64,000 bases of DNA from Trileptium ribeirensis (lineage: Eukaryota; Nematoda; Enoplea; Enoplida; Thoracostomopsidae): NCBI GenBank assembly GCA_030248225.1, contig JASANE010028610.1:1-64000 (forward strand), in the 5' to 3' direction. The translations under genes were made by a program, and so were the position numbers. Within the stretch, counting starts at the first letter, position 1, and every line of letters starts with the position of its first letter. This document shows positions 9,965 through 25,500 of this stretch, in pieces. The notes beneath the pieces are model-generated. The model was not told where the DNA came from. It saw nothing but the letters and a program-made list of their open reading frames with translations, and made no database searches.

Positions 9965-12900
9965 GTAAGTTTATTTATAATAACAGTACTGATCACAACT
10001 GACTGTCGTATCTGCCGGCGGTGAGCAATTTTTAGGATTTCCAAATAAAATATTTTTCGCACAAGAAAATATTGTGATGACTACAGCAAGGTTGGAAACA
10101 ATAAGCGCTGCAATATATACTTACCGTGTTTGCCTTTATAATTTAAAATTGTGTATAAAATGAGGTAGTTTGCACCATTCTGCCAATACGTAACGATAGT
10201 GGCTTACAATACTTACCTATATACTCCTGTGAGTATTATGCCATTCATTGTTAGCATCAGTACTAATAAGTCATCGTAGTCAGCAAATCTCAATCAATGT
10301 CAAAATTCCGAGTGTGCGGTCTGTTCGTATAAAACGAAAAATTTCAGAATCTGGAAAATATTCCATTTTACTAATCGAAATTTAGGTACACGGAGAATTT
10401 GGCGGAAAAACAGCGTTAAATAAGGCTAGTGTGGCACCTCTAGATAGAAAATCTGTTTAAATGACTAACTGTAATAAACAATGTAATTTACTTATTAATA
10501 ATATCTTTTCATATGCGTTAGTACACTATAATTTACGTAGGCAATTGTTGTTCTGGGTCAAATTACGAACTCGGTTGTGCAAAAATTGAGCTCACAATTC
10601 TGTCATAGCGAACGCAAGCTGAGGTTCCGCGACTTACGAGCGCGATTTGCATAGGCGTACGTTTCCATATTTACAACAATTGTCAGTTTCCATGAAATGA
10701 CATGGAAACGGACAATCGTGGTCGCTGTCTATGGGTGTATAAATTGTTGGGTACTTAGTTGAAACAAACAAGGTCTGTCTAATATATCGGCTACTTTCAA
10801 ATAGGGGGATCTTTGTCAAGCTTTTTAAAAAACAAAGGATTTAAGTGCGAAACAGTGGAGAATCTGGCTCTCGCAAAGTAAAATTAATATCAGCTAAAAT
10901 GCAAATTTGATCGAATTGGGCACCTTAGTGACATTGTGGACACTATTTCCAGTGCCTAGGTATCTTCCTATACAAGCTAAACTTTGGCTAATCGTGTTTA
11001 TAGGGGCCCAAAAATCTATTTTTCGTATCTGGCTTGCTCAAAGTACAACTTAGGTCCCGTCTCAAAATAGACTTGATCAAACTAGGCACTGGGATGACTT
11101 TGTGAACGATATTTCCAGCACATGGGTACCTTCTTATTTGTACCTATAAAATTGGGCTAATCGTGTTTATGGGCCCAAAAATTAGATTTTTTTGTATCTG
11201 CCTCGCCCAAAGTGCAATATAGGTCCATTAAAAAGCAAAATTGATCAAAAAGGACACTCTAGTGGGTGACTTTATGAACACTATTTCCAGTACCTAGGTA
11301 GTTTCATATACCTCTAAAATTGGGATAATCTTGTTTCTGTTGGCCCAAAAATTTTATTTTTCATATCTGGCTCGCCCAAATTGCGATTTAGATTCGTTGA
11401 AAAGCACTTGATCAAATTGAGTACTCTAGTGACTTTGTTAACACTATTCCCAGCACCTTGATAACTTCCTATACCACCAAAATTATGCTGGTCGTGTTTC
11501 TGAGTGCACAGAAATTCGATTGTTCGTATCTGGCTCTCCAAAATTGCAATTTAGGTCTTTAGAAAAGCAAACTTTATCAAATTTGGTACTCTAATGACTT
11601 TGTGAACACTATTTCCAGCACCTTCATATACTCTTAAAATTAGGCTAATCGTGTTTCTGTGGGCCCAAAAATTCTATTTTTCGTATCTGGCTCACCCAAC
11701 GATTTAGTTTCGCTAAAAAGTAAACTTGATCAAATTGGGCAATCTAGTGACTTTGTGAACGCTATTTTCAGTAGCTAGGCACCTTTCGCTACCCCTAAAA
11801 TTGGGCTAATCGTGTCTCTGGGGTCAAAAAATTCGATTTTTCGTATGTGGATCTCCCAAAGTGCGATTTAGGCCTATTAAGAGCAAACTTAATCAAATTG
11901 GGCACTCTAGTGAGTTTGTGAACACTTTGCAGTATCTAGGTACCTTCCAATTCCCCTACAATTAAGCTAATCGTGTTTTAGAGGCCCAAAAATTCGATTT
12001 TGCGTATCTGGCTCGCCTACAGTGCGATTTTGGGCAAATTGTTATTTGGGTGACATATACTAGGTCAGGCAAGGTCAACTTTATTTTTTGGACAGTCTAA
12101 CTATGATTTTGGTTCTTCTAGCTACTCAAAATGCCAAATTTACCCAAAAAATGGCCAAATCTTACTGTCAGCTCCTGTCTGACGCACTTAAATTAATTTT
12201 GGCTGGGAAAATTGGTGTTTGGGTGACATTAGGTTGGGGAAGGTCAATTTTATTTTGAATTGAAACCCTTAAATTATTTTTGACAATTTCTGAGCGCGTA
12301 CACTTGAAACTATGATTTTTGGCTCCTTCTATTCTCCATCTATCTTAATTTACCCCAAACCAGCCAAATTTTGAATATCAAACTGTTGGATTTTGGCTTT
12401 TGTAGCCAACAATAGTACTAATAACTTTCATTAGTTTTCTGGGGAAAATGACATACTAGTATGAAAAATTTTCTTTTATGTGCATGGAGAAACAAACCTC
12501 TGAGAAAAATTTTATTGGAATAATATAACGTTAGGTAATGTGTGTTTAATTGGCAATGTGAAGCAGAGTTGTCGGCGAAAATTACGCTTACAATAATTAA
12601 TAATGCAATACTGAAGTAGTGCATTACGGCAGTGGTTTTGCTTTGAAAAATGCACTTATTTGCTAAATGGGCTGGAGACATGTCGCTGGTCGTTGTGGTG
12701 GAAAAATGCTTTATTGTTTTCAATTTAGTTTCATGTTCTGTGGTGTATTGGGCTTGGTGTACTGTATCTGTACAAGGGCATCTCGTTGTTAAAATGCGCT
12801 TTTGTGCGAGAAAAATTTTGCATTCAAGACAGAAAATCTTTTGAAACTAGTGGATAAATTACCCCTGAATGTTCTCCTCTTTCACTTTATCACAAAACCA

Positions 12901-15900
12901 GTAATTGGTGTGTGTGGTAATGTTTACAGTAAACTGCGACAGATAGTGTGGCAGTAATCGAGCGCTTGAGGTGTACACATTCACATACGAATTGTCTGAA
13001 CCGGTGAAATCCCTGCGTACTACTTTAGGAATGTTCCATTTGTTTTGTAGTGCAGTCAAAGATTTGCTGCAGTAGTAGTGTAGACGTGAATGTAGGTTTA
13101 TTTCCACTGATTATAGCAAGTTCTAGGTGATGAAATGGGAGACATTCCAGCAAAATTACGTAATGCCTCATTAAGTATATTATTACAGTAGGGCTGTTGA
13201 CTTTATGCACGACATTATTTTAAGGTAGTATTTGATAATATTAATTTGGCTTTTGAAAATGTATTTAGAAGCTTTTGTTGAGTAGCATAAAACTTGTGTT
13301 GCTATTTGATATATTTTTCAGGTTTTCGAGTGTTTTATTTTTTCTGTCTCAAGGACATTTTAAAAAAATCACGTGATCATTAGTTGTTAAATTAGTCATG
13401 ACTTGAACTTATTTTTGGCCTGTTACTTTTCATCGAAGAGACACCTCTCTTAAATAGCAACACGAAAATAGCATTAAGCTCTGTTTTGAGTCTTCGTGTA
13501 ACGATGTATTGCCTTGGGAAACAATTCCCTGATGTGAAACTGGGGGCGTGTTACGTCGTACACCAAACAAGGCCGAAGCCCTTAACTTCACTTTACATGC
13601 GCTAATTTGTTTCCCATACGTATTTGTTTATTGTTTACCATCTGTGCAATACATTTATTGTGTGTTTACGGTCTACATTGTTGTTATGAAATATATACAA
13701 AAGTATATGTATTATGTTTGTATATATATCTACACGAGATGTGTAATTACATCTGAATATGTTTATGAATTTATTGTGTATCGAAACAATGTATATAAGT
13801 GCTGTATCATGTATGTATGTGTGTTTAGATAAGCGTTCTGTGTGCATGTACTACTGCATTGTAAAAGTTTTGTATAGTTTGCCGGAGCGTTTTAAGCTTA
13901 CCTAATCTTGAGGAAGATGTACAGGAGAAACAAAAATAAGACAGTTTTATGCGAGTCTAGGCCATAAGCTGGAAATACATCGAATTTAAGTGTAAAGGTT
14001 GGGTGCCTTAAGCATTATACTGGTTTCTATAGTCGCTGTATATTTTACTTTGAGGCGCGAGCCGGTGAACTTTGTGGTTCGGGACGAGAGGTGTGAATTG
14101 GGCACCCTGATTCACCCCGGGGCTTGGAAGTCTAAAAGTTTTCAAAATTTTGATGTATAAATTTTTTTATAAATTACCTCAGAAATGTTGCGAAATTCTT
14201 TCAAATAGGTTAAAAGCAAGATATCAACAATTTTCAGTTTATTTAATCGAAATTTTAATTTCAGGAAAGGATTTTGGTGAAAAATTTAAGTTTTTATGGT
14301 AACTAGGGTGCTGTACATACGGAGCAAGAATTTTGTTAGATACGGCAGATTTTTGCCGGTGGGGGGCACGATAAAATGCCAGGGCCCCTACCAACTTGGA
14401 TAAGCCAGAAATATAAAATGTATAAATACCTATACATTTAGGTATGTATTAAAATGCATGTATATGTAGATTACATTATTCCGTATTCGGTACTAGACCG
14501 AATAGTTGGTAGCCGAATATTCGTTATTCTGTGAAATATGGTATTCAGTTGTTCTCTGCTTGAAACACCATGAAAGGTATAATATAGCTAAGTTGGACTA
14601 TAGATATATATAGTAAAACCATCGTATTCAGAACGCTTGATAAGCTGATAGACATGCATTGTAAGATAAAAACACGCAATAACATACCGAAATTACAAAA
14701 TTAATATTCCTGGCAAAGCGTCAAGGTACCATAATCGGGCCCGTAGTTGCTCAAGGAGTGGTCATACAGAAAGTAACATATATTCATCAAACTTGTACAG
14801 CTCGATGAACTGATTCTGTATTGCGGTCTAGGTTTTTCCGGAGCTTGTGACTTGAGATATGGGTTTCGAGAAACTGGTACCCGTATGGACAGATTTTTCA
14901 AGGAACCCTTAAAAACCTGGTTTTCACCAATTTGACCTCGAAGATGATTGCTGAATTGTTCGCCTTCAACTAAAGACCATATCATCACTGTTGCTATCAA
15001 ACAAGGAAATTATTGCAATCCATTCACTCTAAGATGAGCTTTACACTAATTATTCATTAAAAAATAAGCAATTTTTGTTTGAAAATGCTAACAATAGGCT
15101 AACAAGCATAACTTAATTATATATATTGCCTAAATTGGCGGACATGTGTATGTGTATCTGCTGGATTTTCGAATAAAATCTTAAAATTTCTTTATAATTA
15201 AGAATTCCGGGAAAATCTTAAAAAAACTTATTCTCTAACGACTAAAATTCACTTAGATTTAAGACGGAATTCTACGGGAATGGAACCAGAGTAAAACTTG
15301 GAAAACTTTATACATAATTTGGCACTGAGAGAAATCATTTAGGAAAAAATGGAGAGTAAGACTTATAGATCGGGTATTTCAGTAGTTGCGAAGTTAGATC
15401 AGAGCCTCAGAGGCTGCACAGTTAAGGCGAGTACGGTTCAGCCGTGTATTTGTTTAATGTGTCTAGAGTTTGTAATTTGTTGTAGCGTGTGAAATAAATT
15501 GCCTTAATTATAAGTGGTGTAACAAAGTAAGAACTTAGGCATAAGCAAATAAAATAATAACCATGAAAAACCTGATAAACATAGTGTGAACATTAGATCA
15601 ATTCATTTTTGGAAGATGTTTTCCTAGCAATAAAAATAAATTTGTTTCAGTCTTGTTCATACAGCTCAACGGGTTATTATAATGGGATAAAAGGCCTGGG
15701 TTCTTCGATTTCGATGCTTTTACTATCTGAAAAAGCTTCTATATTTCAATCTAGTATCAAAACGGTATTATACGAGAAACAGTTCCTTCGCCGTTTTGGA
15801 GAGGCCTGATGGCATTGTTAGTATTTTGCCAAGCGGTCGTTTCAGGCTTAATATATAAATACATATATATATTCTTTGTTTTTTCTACTGGAATTGAAAG

Positions 15901-16522
15901 TGCACGGATGTTGGATTTTTATGCATGTAGCCAAGTTAGTGGCAATGCCTCCTCATTGTCACGACTTGGAATCTTTATCCTTGTCTTATTATATGTGTTG
16001 CATCGGGTGGGGTTTGTCTCCACATACAGAAAAAACCGTATGTGGTCCTTAGTAATGCATGCTTGAAATATATACCCCGAAGGGGAGCGGAAATACAAAA
16101 ATATAGTTATACTATAAGAAACTCCAGTTACGAGAGGTGTTTAAATGTAAATACGGTATTTCTTGCGGAGTTAGATTTCTCTGTTTGTTGTTTCTATGAT
16201 GAGCGAAAAATGATATATAAATAAATATATATTAAAAAATACATGTTTAAAAGTTAGATTCCTGCTCCTTTGTAACAAACTGTGGGTAATGTTTCATATA
16301 GGAAAAGTTTGAATTGCACTGAATACTTTTTAACGTGAACATTACCACCCCAGGTTGTTTTTGCAGACCGAGCGAGTAAAATATGGAGTGTTAAAAAGGA
16401 AATGTGAAAGTCCTGTTAGTTGTTTTCAATTTCGACAATTTTCTGTTATTTGAAAAACAAGTCAAAACTATAGTTTGTGTGCTGTCGATTCCGTATTCCA
16501 TAAAAAATTACAAGAAGAAAGT

Positions 16523-16568
<46 letters not shown>

Positions 16569-19500
16569 AATTCTGCATCACAATGATAGGAAGAGCCGAT
16601 ATCGTAGGAACAAAAAGCAACGTCGCTACGAACGTTTGACTGCCACAAGCCAGTTATCACGAAGTAGGGTAGTTGGTGAGGCTGCGTTAAGTTTATAGTT
16701 GTGCCAACTGAACCCAAAGGGCTAATGTAAGATTTAAAAATTGTCACATGTGGTGAGTCTAACGCTGACAGAATCCAATGTACAAAGTGTGGTAACAGGA
16801 ATGGAAGGCCAATCGTGGTTGGCGTGCAAAGCTTTTAGATATGATTCAACGCGAACGTTGTAGCTTAACTACTTCGCAAATCGGTGCGACAATTATTGCT
16901 TGATAAGAAACAGTGGCAGGGGCTGTAAATAATGAATTGCCCACAACTCGCATTCCATTTGATTGCAATGTATGCTTTATAGTTGATTTTTATGTTCGTT
17001 TTCACGATGCTGTGACGTTTAGCACAAAAAGTTACATATCTATGTAAATAATTGCACTAACTCATTGGTGACTGTCTCAAGTAAAACAAATTAATAATTG
17101 GTCAAAAAAGGGTGCACCAAACACCTGTTTTTGTTGTGTTAGCGACTGAATGAAAATTTAGGTGAGGCATACAGGGGTTTAATTGGTATGTTGTTTTTTA
17201 ATATTTAATGAGAAAACAATGAGATTTGTCATATTTATATAGTGAGTGAAAACATTGAACAGTAAGTCTAAAGGAGTTCAGCGCCTTGCTTGTTTTCGAT
17301 ATTTTGGTGACTGAAATTATTACGAAGAGCATTGTTATGAATGAAAAAGCATTTTTCAGTTAATTACAAACTTATAAAAATTGACCAGTGTTGCAATCCA
17401 TGCGTTCCTTTTTCCAATTCCCGTTTAGGGAGTTTTTATAACTCGTTTAAACAACGAACACTCTTGCAAATTAAACTCACATGCTCGTTTCATTTCATCC
17501 TCGATTGCGAAATATTCGTAAGGATAAAAGGCAGGAGTCTACATTCGTCCTGTATGCCATTTGTTTGTGAAAGGATTTTCATTTCATATTTGGAAAATCA
17601 AAAAATAAATTTTCAAGTTTTTTGAAAATCTTTTTTGTTTAAATTTTTTCTATTTAAACCGGAAACATTAGCAAAATGTTTTTATTTAATAGAACTACGC
17701 TTTTATAGATGAGAATTCTGATTCATTTTTCTCTGGGAGGATTAACGATGGCAATCATCAGATGTGAATTACATCGGCAGGAAGTCAGTTTTTCAGTATT
17801 ATGTCTAATGCCTATGAGTATATGTAATATTTACTGGCTTTCGCAATTCCCGAAAAATGTGGTTTATTTACATGGGTTGTCGCTATGTCCATTCTCGGGG
17901 ATAATTTGGAGTGGGGAGGAAATTTTATGCGCATGTTGTTTGAGTATATATTTTTGGCACATTTTTGCCATATGTAGTCATTTTTGACCGTGATGGTAAC
18001 TGTTAGGATAGCAGTGATGATAACTGTTATGTTGGTATCAGTGATTGTAATTATTGTCATTGTTAGGAGTCGTAACTGCCTTATTAAATCACCCGGAAAA
18101 TACTAACAAGTCTTTCCCACCCCTTATTTTTGCTGAATCAATATCAAACATGAGGGAATTCTCTGAAGTGGCGTGAGCGCGAACATGGGTGGCTTTGCCG
18201 ATTGGGTGGATATCCCCATCCAAATAATAGAGAGGCCAGTTTTCTGAGTTGTTTTACAATAGTTTGATTTTAGCGACATTTCTTTCGAAACATTGGCACT
18301 ATCCTCGCATTTTCGGTATTGGGTACAACAATATCGTGTCTGGTTGTGGGGTAAGTGACTCTGCTATTTTGTGTCGTTTCAGCTGTTTTTGTTTTAGCAC
18401 CTTTTGCATTTTGTACTGGGATTCCACTATTTTTATAGTTAATATGCTTGGCATTCAGTATTAAAATATTTTTCAAATTTTACATGAATATATTGCTCAA
18501 ATCTTTGCAAAATATTCTATAGCATTTCAAGTAGCTCTAGAACAGTCATGGTACAACGCAGAACTTCGAACGTAAATGGATCTTCCGAGTCTGGAGACAA
18601 TTTATTCCTATAGTTGGGGTAAGCACATCCATGAAATACGATGAAGTCTCAAACAGGAGTTTGAAATCAGAGCATATTCTTGTCGTATCGAAAAGACTGA
18701 AATTCTTCCACCCATTTCCCTGTAGTTATCTGATCTTCGATTCTGTGTGGTGGTGTTGCCACATAGTCGGTCGGCTGCGATTTTAGGGCGAGGTGGCCCC
18801 TGTGCGTTCTTCATAAATTTCGGTGGTGCCGGTTCATTCTTCCTCTTCCCACAAAAATCGGCTGCCCCGATTAGCTCTCCCTGTTAATTGTTTGGGTGCA
18901 AGATTTGCAGTTTTGAAATCTACCCGCCGGTGCGAACGCGCATCATTCATATCTTACTATAACAATAGATAACCAGCCACAGATTCTCCAAGTGTACTAC
19001 GTGCGGATACTACCTACTCCTTAAAAGATGTCCCATAATTTTTAGGCTTTGGATAATGGATGCAACACTTTCTGGGCTCTTTGCCATTTGACCCGCCTGC
19101 GATTCGTTGGTGTGGCAGTCCCTGGTTTGTTTCCTACGCAAATTTTAAACCTTTTGAAAGGTCACATCACAAAGAATCTATGTAGCAATTGAGCACGTTG
19201 AAATAGCAATCAGTTTGTTGCTGTTTCCATCTTTGCTAACCTGACGAGTCATCTTTGTCTGAGATTATTGTGATATTTGATGCGTGAATCCACTTTACGC
19301 GCATACACTATGGTTATTCTTTTGTCGAAATCACAAATAAATCGTGCAAAATGTCGTGTTCACGTTTCTGCCCGCTAACTGCTATTTAGCGTTGCATGGT
19401 TTTTATTACTGCATTATTGAATTCCAGTGGAATGACAGAGCGAAGCGAGCTCATTCCACTCGCTAGCGAAGCGAGCGAGTGGAACGAGAATTTTCAATTT

Positions 19501-22500
19501 TGGCTCTGGAGGGGGTTTGAGGAGGTCCTGTCTGTGTGTCTGTCGCACCTGGATCTCGATAACGGTTGGGCGGATTTTGATGCAAGATAGCTCATTCGAA
19601 CCGCAATGGTCGATTTGTAGTGGTGGAGCCCGATTTTTGAATTTTTTCCCGTGGGAAAAGTTATGGAGCCAAATGACGTCATTTTGGCCCATTTTTCGGG
19701 CACCCCTCCAGTTTTGCGCCCTTTCTCAATAAGTAAACGAGCTATCCGCAAACTAATAGGCCTATTCTATGTAGCTTTACCAGGGCTTTCCAATAATATA
19801 TAACAAGTTTTTCAACTACTTCCCAATCTGGACTCTATAAGCTTATAGTTGGCGCCAAATTTCATATTTGTTGAAAAGTCGTGGGAAATGCACCTAAGTG
19901 TGTGTTTTTTGTTGCTTTTAGTATTTTATATGGGGTTTTCTGGGCCAACAAGCTCATTGAGAGTGTCAAAAATATTGTGTGGCAAATATTTTTCACACTT
20001 CTGCTTCATACTTGGTATGAAAAATGCGATTTTCTCAAGTGTCGGTTTGACTTCTTTAACATTCTTTTCACGGTCAATTTAGGATTTTATTGAATTATTA
20101 AATTGTTAGTTGATTGTTTTTGTACTCGTTGTATGATGTTTTGTCTACTGCACACGTTGGCTATCAAAAGAGGCGGGCGTAACTATGACTCATCAATCAC
20201 GGTTTATATAATGCTGCACCTGCGTACTGTGTGTAGGCTTTGTTTGTGTGTGCTTCCTACAACAGACTTCGGGGGATTGTTCTCATCACTCGAATTATGG
20301 CTCGCAAGCGAGCTTCACTAGTTTTGGGGATTTGCAACATACTCGTTACAGTAGTTTATATTAATCTCTGTGTTGCTGAAATCTTATAGAAGTCTGTGTG
20401 GGAGAGGAACGAGCGTAGCGAAGAATTCTCACTTTCCAGAGGTAAATTTCGACGGTGTACTTTTCTGGGTTTTTGGGGTAACAGGCATACCTCAACTTCG
20501 GCTGGGCGGATTGACTCAGCCGATAGCTCATTTGAAAGGTTGAAATCTTTTTGTGCCCTTAGTGGGGCGTGAAACCCAATTCTAACATCTTCCCCCGAAA
20601 AAAGTGGGCCAACAAGGCTCGGGTCGGGTCTCGAAGGGCCTGTCCACAGTGTTGGACTTTCTCTACTTTCCAAATCCCCATGTTCGTGAGATTTTCTCCC
20701 ATCGCCACCCTCCTCACTCGGCTAAAACCCCATGTTCAGGTAAATACAAAAATTTTTTATGTCTGAAAATTTATGTTTTTTTGTTTGCAAATTGTTTTTA
20801 AACATAAATTTTATATTTTATTTTATAGCTTGAAATTACATGCACGGCAGTAAAACTGCTTGAAAATATGGAAATATTTATAGTATTTTTAAGCAAAATT
20901 TATCCCCTCTAGACTTTTAAATTTCCCCCGAGAATGACCATGCCCTCTCCCCAGAAGTTTCCCTGCCCCACTTATTGGAAGGCTGTGGACAAGCCATTAT
21001 TCGCTAGTGAAAGTGACGAGGATGTGCACTTTAGATGAACGCGAACGGCTGCGACCCCATCTTCAGGGTCGCAAAAACAGGTTTTTATGAGTTGTTTAAA
21101 ATCTGATTATACGGATACCATGGTTTTAGCAGCCTATATCTCGGGACACAGTGGACATCAGCTCATCGAGTTGAAGCTTTGCCGACCACGAGTTTTTGTG
21201 GGGCCGAATATGGTTCATCGACCGTTTACCAGAAATAGCGATTTTTAAATTTTCAGCATGTCATTGTGCGTTTTTACCTTAGAATGAGTTGCTATTAGGT
21301 TATCAAGCACGCTGGATATGACGATTTTGCTATTTAGAGCCGATCGTAACTATATTATAGCTGCTCATGTAGTTTCATAGGCTTTACAGTCGACGAACCC
21401 TATTTCCAAGATGTATTGCTTTTTCATTTTGTTCATGTATGTATTTCGTGCAGGACAGCAAGAATTGTCCATATATATTTAATGTTCTATATGCATAGGT
21501 TTTTCTGAAGGCTGAAGACAATGATTTGGTTATCTAGAATCCAGCATGAATATTCCGTGCCTTTCATACGTTTTCAGAGGGTTTAGGGTCACTGACCCGA
21601 TGTCCAGAATATAGTCTGTCTTCAGTTGTTTGGTTACGTATTGCGTACAGGACATCAAGAATTGTCCATATAGGTTTTTGTTAGACTGAATACGGTGGTT
21701 TGGTTAGCTAGAGGCCAGCAGGAATACCTCATGCCTTTCCAGACGTTTTCATTCGGTTTAGGGTCAATGAGCGCTATTTCCAGAATATGCTCGGTGTTCA
21801 GTAGGTAGGTACATGGTATCAGAAATAGTCTATATAGGTTTTTGGCATGCTGAATGCGGTAATTCGGTTATCTAAAGACCAGAAAGTATATTTCATGCCT
21901 TTTCAAAGGCTTTCAGTGCGTTTAGGGTCATTGAACTCTATTTCTATAATATAACATCTCTTCGATAGCTTTGTTGTTTACTGCGTGCAGGGCATCAAAA
22001 ATTGGTTATATTGGTTTTTCTAAAGGCTGAATATGATGGTGTGGTTATCTAGAGACCAGCACAAGTACTTCGTGTTTTGTTAGTTCTTGTTCCACATGGG
22101 TTTAGGACCGACAAGGTTTTAGGCTTTTCAATGGATTCAGGGTTCTTGGGGTTCTAAGGTGGTATATATATATCAAACACTGCTTGTTGCACTAATTACT
22201 CAAAATTAATAATTTATAATGAAACCAGGCGCACTCCATTTCAATCTCGCACGCGAGATACTAGTTAATAAACGATTGTTATTTTTCTGTTTCAGCGGCA
22301 TTATGTTTGGTATTGTGCAGACAATCACAGGATTGAATATGTCTTTAAAGAACTGTTTCTTTTTTGGTGCTTTGATTTCTGCAACAGATCCAGGTAAATG
22401 CTGGTTAAAGATAACACATATTTACCAGATATTCGCAGATTGATCAAAACTTTCTAGTATCATTGCTTGGTTCCTCGTTCCCTAACCTTTCAGTGAAATA

Positions 22501-25500
22501 TTTGCAGAAAAACTAGGGGTAGCCACTCCCAAAGTCAATATCACCAGCCTAAACTACCGTGGCCTGACTACTTTACTTCGAATTAGTCAGTCCAAAAAAT
22601 TTTATTCGTCCTCGCAAGATTTCTAAACGTATAACAATTTACAAACAGCTCAGTTAATGTTAAATCTTTGCATTTTCAGTTGCCAAATTGCTCCGTTGCT
22701 GTTATATAATTCCGGAAATGTTTGAGCTGTAGAACTTACTGTTGGATAAATGCCATTATCTTTCTAGCATCTAATCAGCGATGTGTAGAATTAATAAATT
22801 ACTTAAAAATATACAGTGGTTTAATCACCCCAGCATCATCTCCGCACTTCTGCGGTCATAAACAAAAATGTAGTACGCATCGTCTAAATATTGTTAAGTC
22901 CGTCTATGGAATATCTGGCTCCCCACGCCTACAGATGGGGACTCTTATGAACACTACAATTTTAGTACTAAAATGTTGACGATTTGATACACATGTAAAC
23001 TTGACTTAAGTGCTCTTAAACAAATTAAATTTAACCGCCGGCGAGAAGTTTAGAACTGTATTTCTGTGCCTGAATTTATCATGGCCTGATTGTCCGTGGA
23101 ATTCTTAGACTTTGTGCCTATCCTATTCCTAGCAGCTTATCGAATTAGGGAAACAGCACAAGAGTGTATAGCGCTGGTTGCGTTGGATGTGTAGTTTAAT
23201 TTAATGTCATCGTAGTAACAGACGCTCAAATCAATCAAACATTGCAAACTCAAATTTTTTGGTTTCTAAGTAGGTACAACGTCACAAAGCAGTAATATTG
23301 TACTAGCAATACACTAAGGGCAACATATTTGACCATTTTAGCACATTTGAAAACCTTATAGCTTTTTATTATTTGCTTACTGCATTTAACAAAAAAGTCA
23401 AAAAGAGATTTATAAAAAATATGATTTTACATTCCATCCTTCTGAGTGGAGGCAATTATCAAGTGTGCAAGGATGCATACAACCAAGATACTACTTTTAT
23501 CTTATTAGTCATTCCGGGAACGTATAGTTCACTAGCCTGGTGTTTACAGTTTTGACTGGAAATCGCCAAAATTTGTTCATTTTTGGTCCAAAATCCAGTC
23601 TTTATAGCTAACGGACAGCCGCAGTACGCGCCAGAAATAACCGTCCATTTGGAGTGAGCGACTTCCAGCGAGCTGCGAGAGAGTCTCGAACAAGTGGCTC
23701 GCTATAGATTTTGAAACTATTTAAATTAATAATAAATTCTATTTTTAGAACAAATTTATTTCGAGCGAGTCGCGAGCAAGCGAGACTTATTTTTGGCTGG
23801 TACTGTAATTAGTATTGTAGGCTTTAAAATGGAACGCTTTTAACGAGTTAAATACCCCAATAAGAGTTCATCGTTCATCAACAAGCGCGAAATTCCGAAG
23901 AATTTAAAGATTTCACGTTTTCTTGGGTATTGTTTAAACTTTGGATTATAGCTCAAAAACGGATGCCCTGACAAAAAGCTTTAGCGTTAATAAAGTTATA
24001 GCGCGTTATAAGAAGACTTTGTCTTAGTTCTGACACCTCTAAGAAGCTTTGGATTGCCCAAAATCATCCAGGCGATCCATATTCTAGCAACAAGAAGATC
24101 TTCTAAAGGCGTTGGTTTGTGAGATTTTCAGCGAGTAATTCTTGGGGCTGCTCAAATACAAAGCTGGGTGCACAGTTAAGTATATAATTTCATGTCAGAA
24201 ATTAAATCAAACAACTCTGTTATGAAGCATTATCTAATGGTAACAACTTTATTAATTACAGTAACAATGCTAGCTGTATTTCAAGAACTGCACGTTGACG
24301 TTGATTTATTTGCAATGGTGTTCGGTGAAAGTGCACTCAACGACGCAGTTGCAATTGTGCTGTCCAGGTATTGTGATTTAAGCTTCCAACACTGTGCTGA
24401 ATCCGAATCTCCATTTCGGTTTTTGGATTTTCGGTCAGCTAACTCGTCAAAACGGAACCAACTATGCCTACTGTCTAGCGGTGTCCGCTGACCGGTCCAA
24501 ACCTTCTTTAAAATCTACGTACAATGTAAGTACAGCTGGAGCGGTCCAGCTCGTTGAAAATTTTCCTGACCAGAACAGCAAATTCTTTTTCAGACCATCC
24601 GTATAATTGCTGAGTTTCACTCTCAGATTACCTATTATTACAATACTTGGGTTTGTGTCAGTTGGTCAACTTTTGAGTTTATATTTTTTCTCACAAATTT
24701 ACGGATATTCTTGCTTTGCGGCTAAGGTGCGTTATATATAATATGGTTCCTGAAATTTCGGTAGTTTGGTGCTATATGTATAAAATTTCGGTATTTTTGT
24801 GCTACATGTATAAACCCGTATATTTTAAATATCTGGTACTTGATTATTATATTCTTTCGTCTGTTTCGTTTGTAATTATCAAACTCTGTGGGGTAGAATC
24901 TTGCCAAGATTTTAGAAAACGTTTCCGCTCGCCAAAATTTTCTAACTGTATGATCAAATATTTAATAGCGAGTATTTTTAGGAAATTTTTTCCCAAATTG
25001 AGTTTAGTATACATGTCACTAAAGAGTGTAATTCCTCAACATGTGCTATGACCATAATTTCTCTACGCATGGCGTAAATCAATTGCGAACGTTAACTTCT
25101 GCGGTGAGACCCCATGTCCTTTCTCGTGGGAAATCTCGAGTAGGGGATACAATTTTAATTTTGGGCACATGTTTATTGAAATTTTGGCTTGTTTTTGCTA
25201 TGTGTAGTTATCTCCGGCACTGATGGTGTTATTAGGTGTTGCACTGCGTTATTAAATCATCCAAGAGATAGTAAAAAGTTTTCTGCACCCTTCATTTTTT
25301 GTGTCATCTGATTCAATATCATGCATAGAGGATTTTCCAGAGTGGGACGGGAGCGAGCATGGGAGATTTTGGCGAGTAGGTGGGGAAATAGTGGAGGAGT
25401 TCGTTCGAGGATCCCTCCATCTTATGTCCATTCATAATGGAGAGACAAAATATGTGTGGACACGGTGCTGGTTTAATTTTTTTACGAATTTTGTCGTTCA

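Noticed and set aside
17995..18065. Possible trinucleotide microsatellite
   Set aside because: Too degenerate; it is part of a dispersed repeat.
21580..22110. Telomere-like ttaggg words
   Set aside because: Single words within a 170-bp repeat unit, not tandem TTAGGG.
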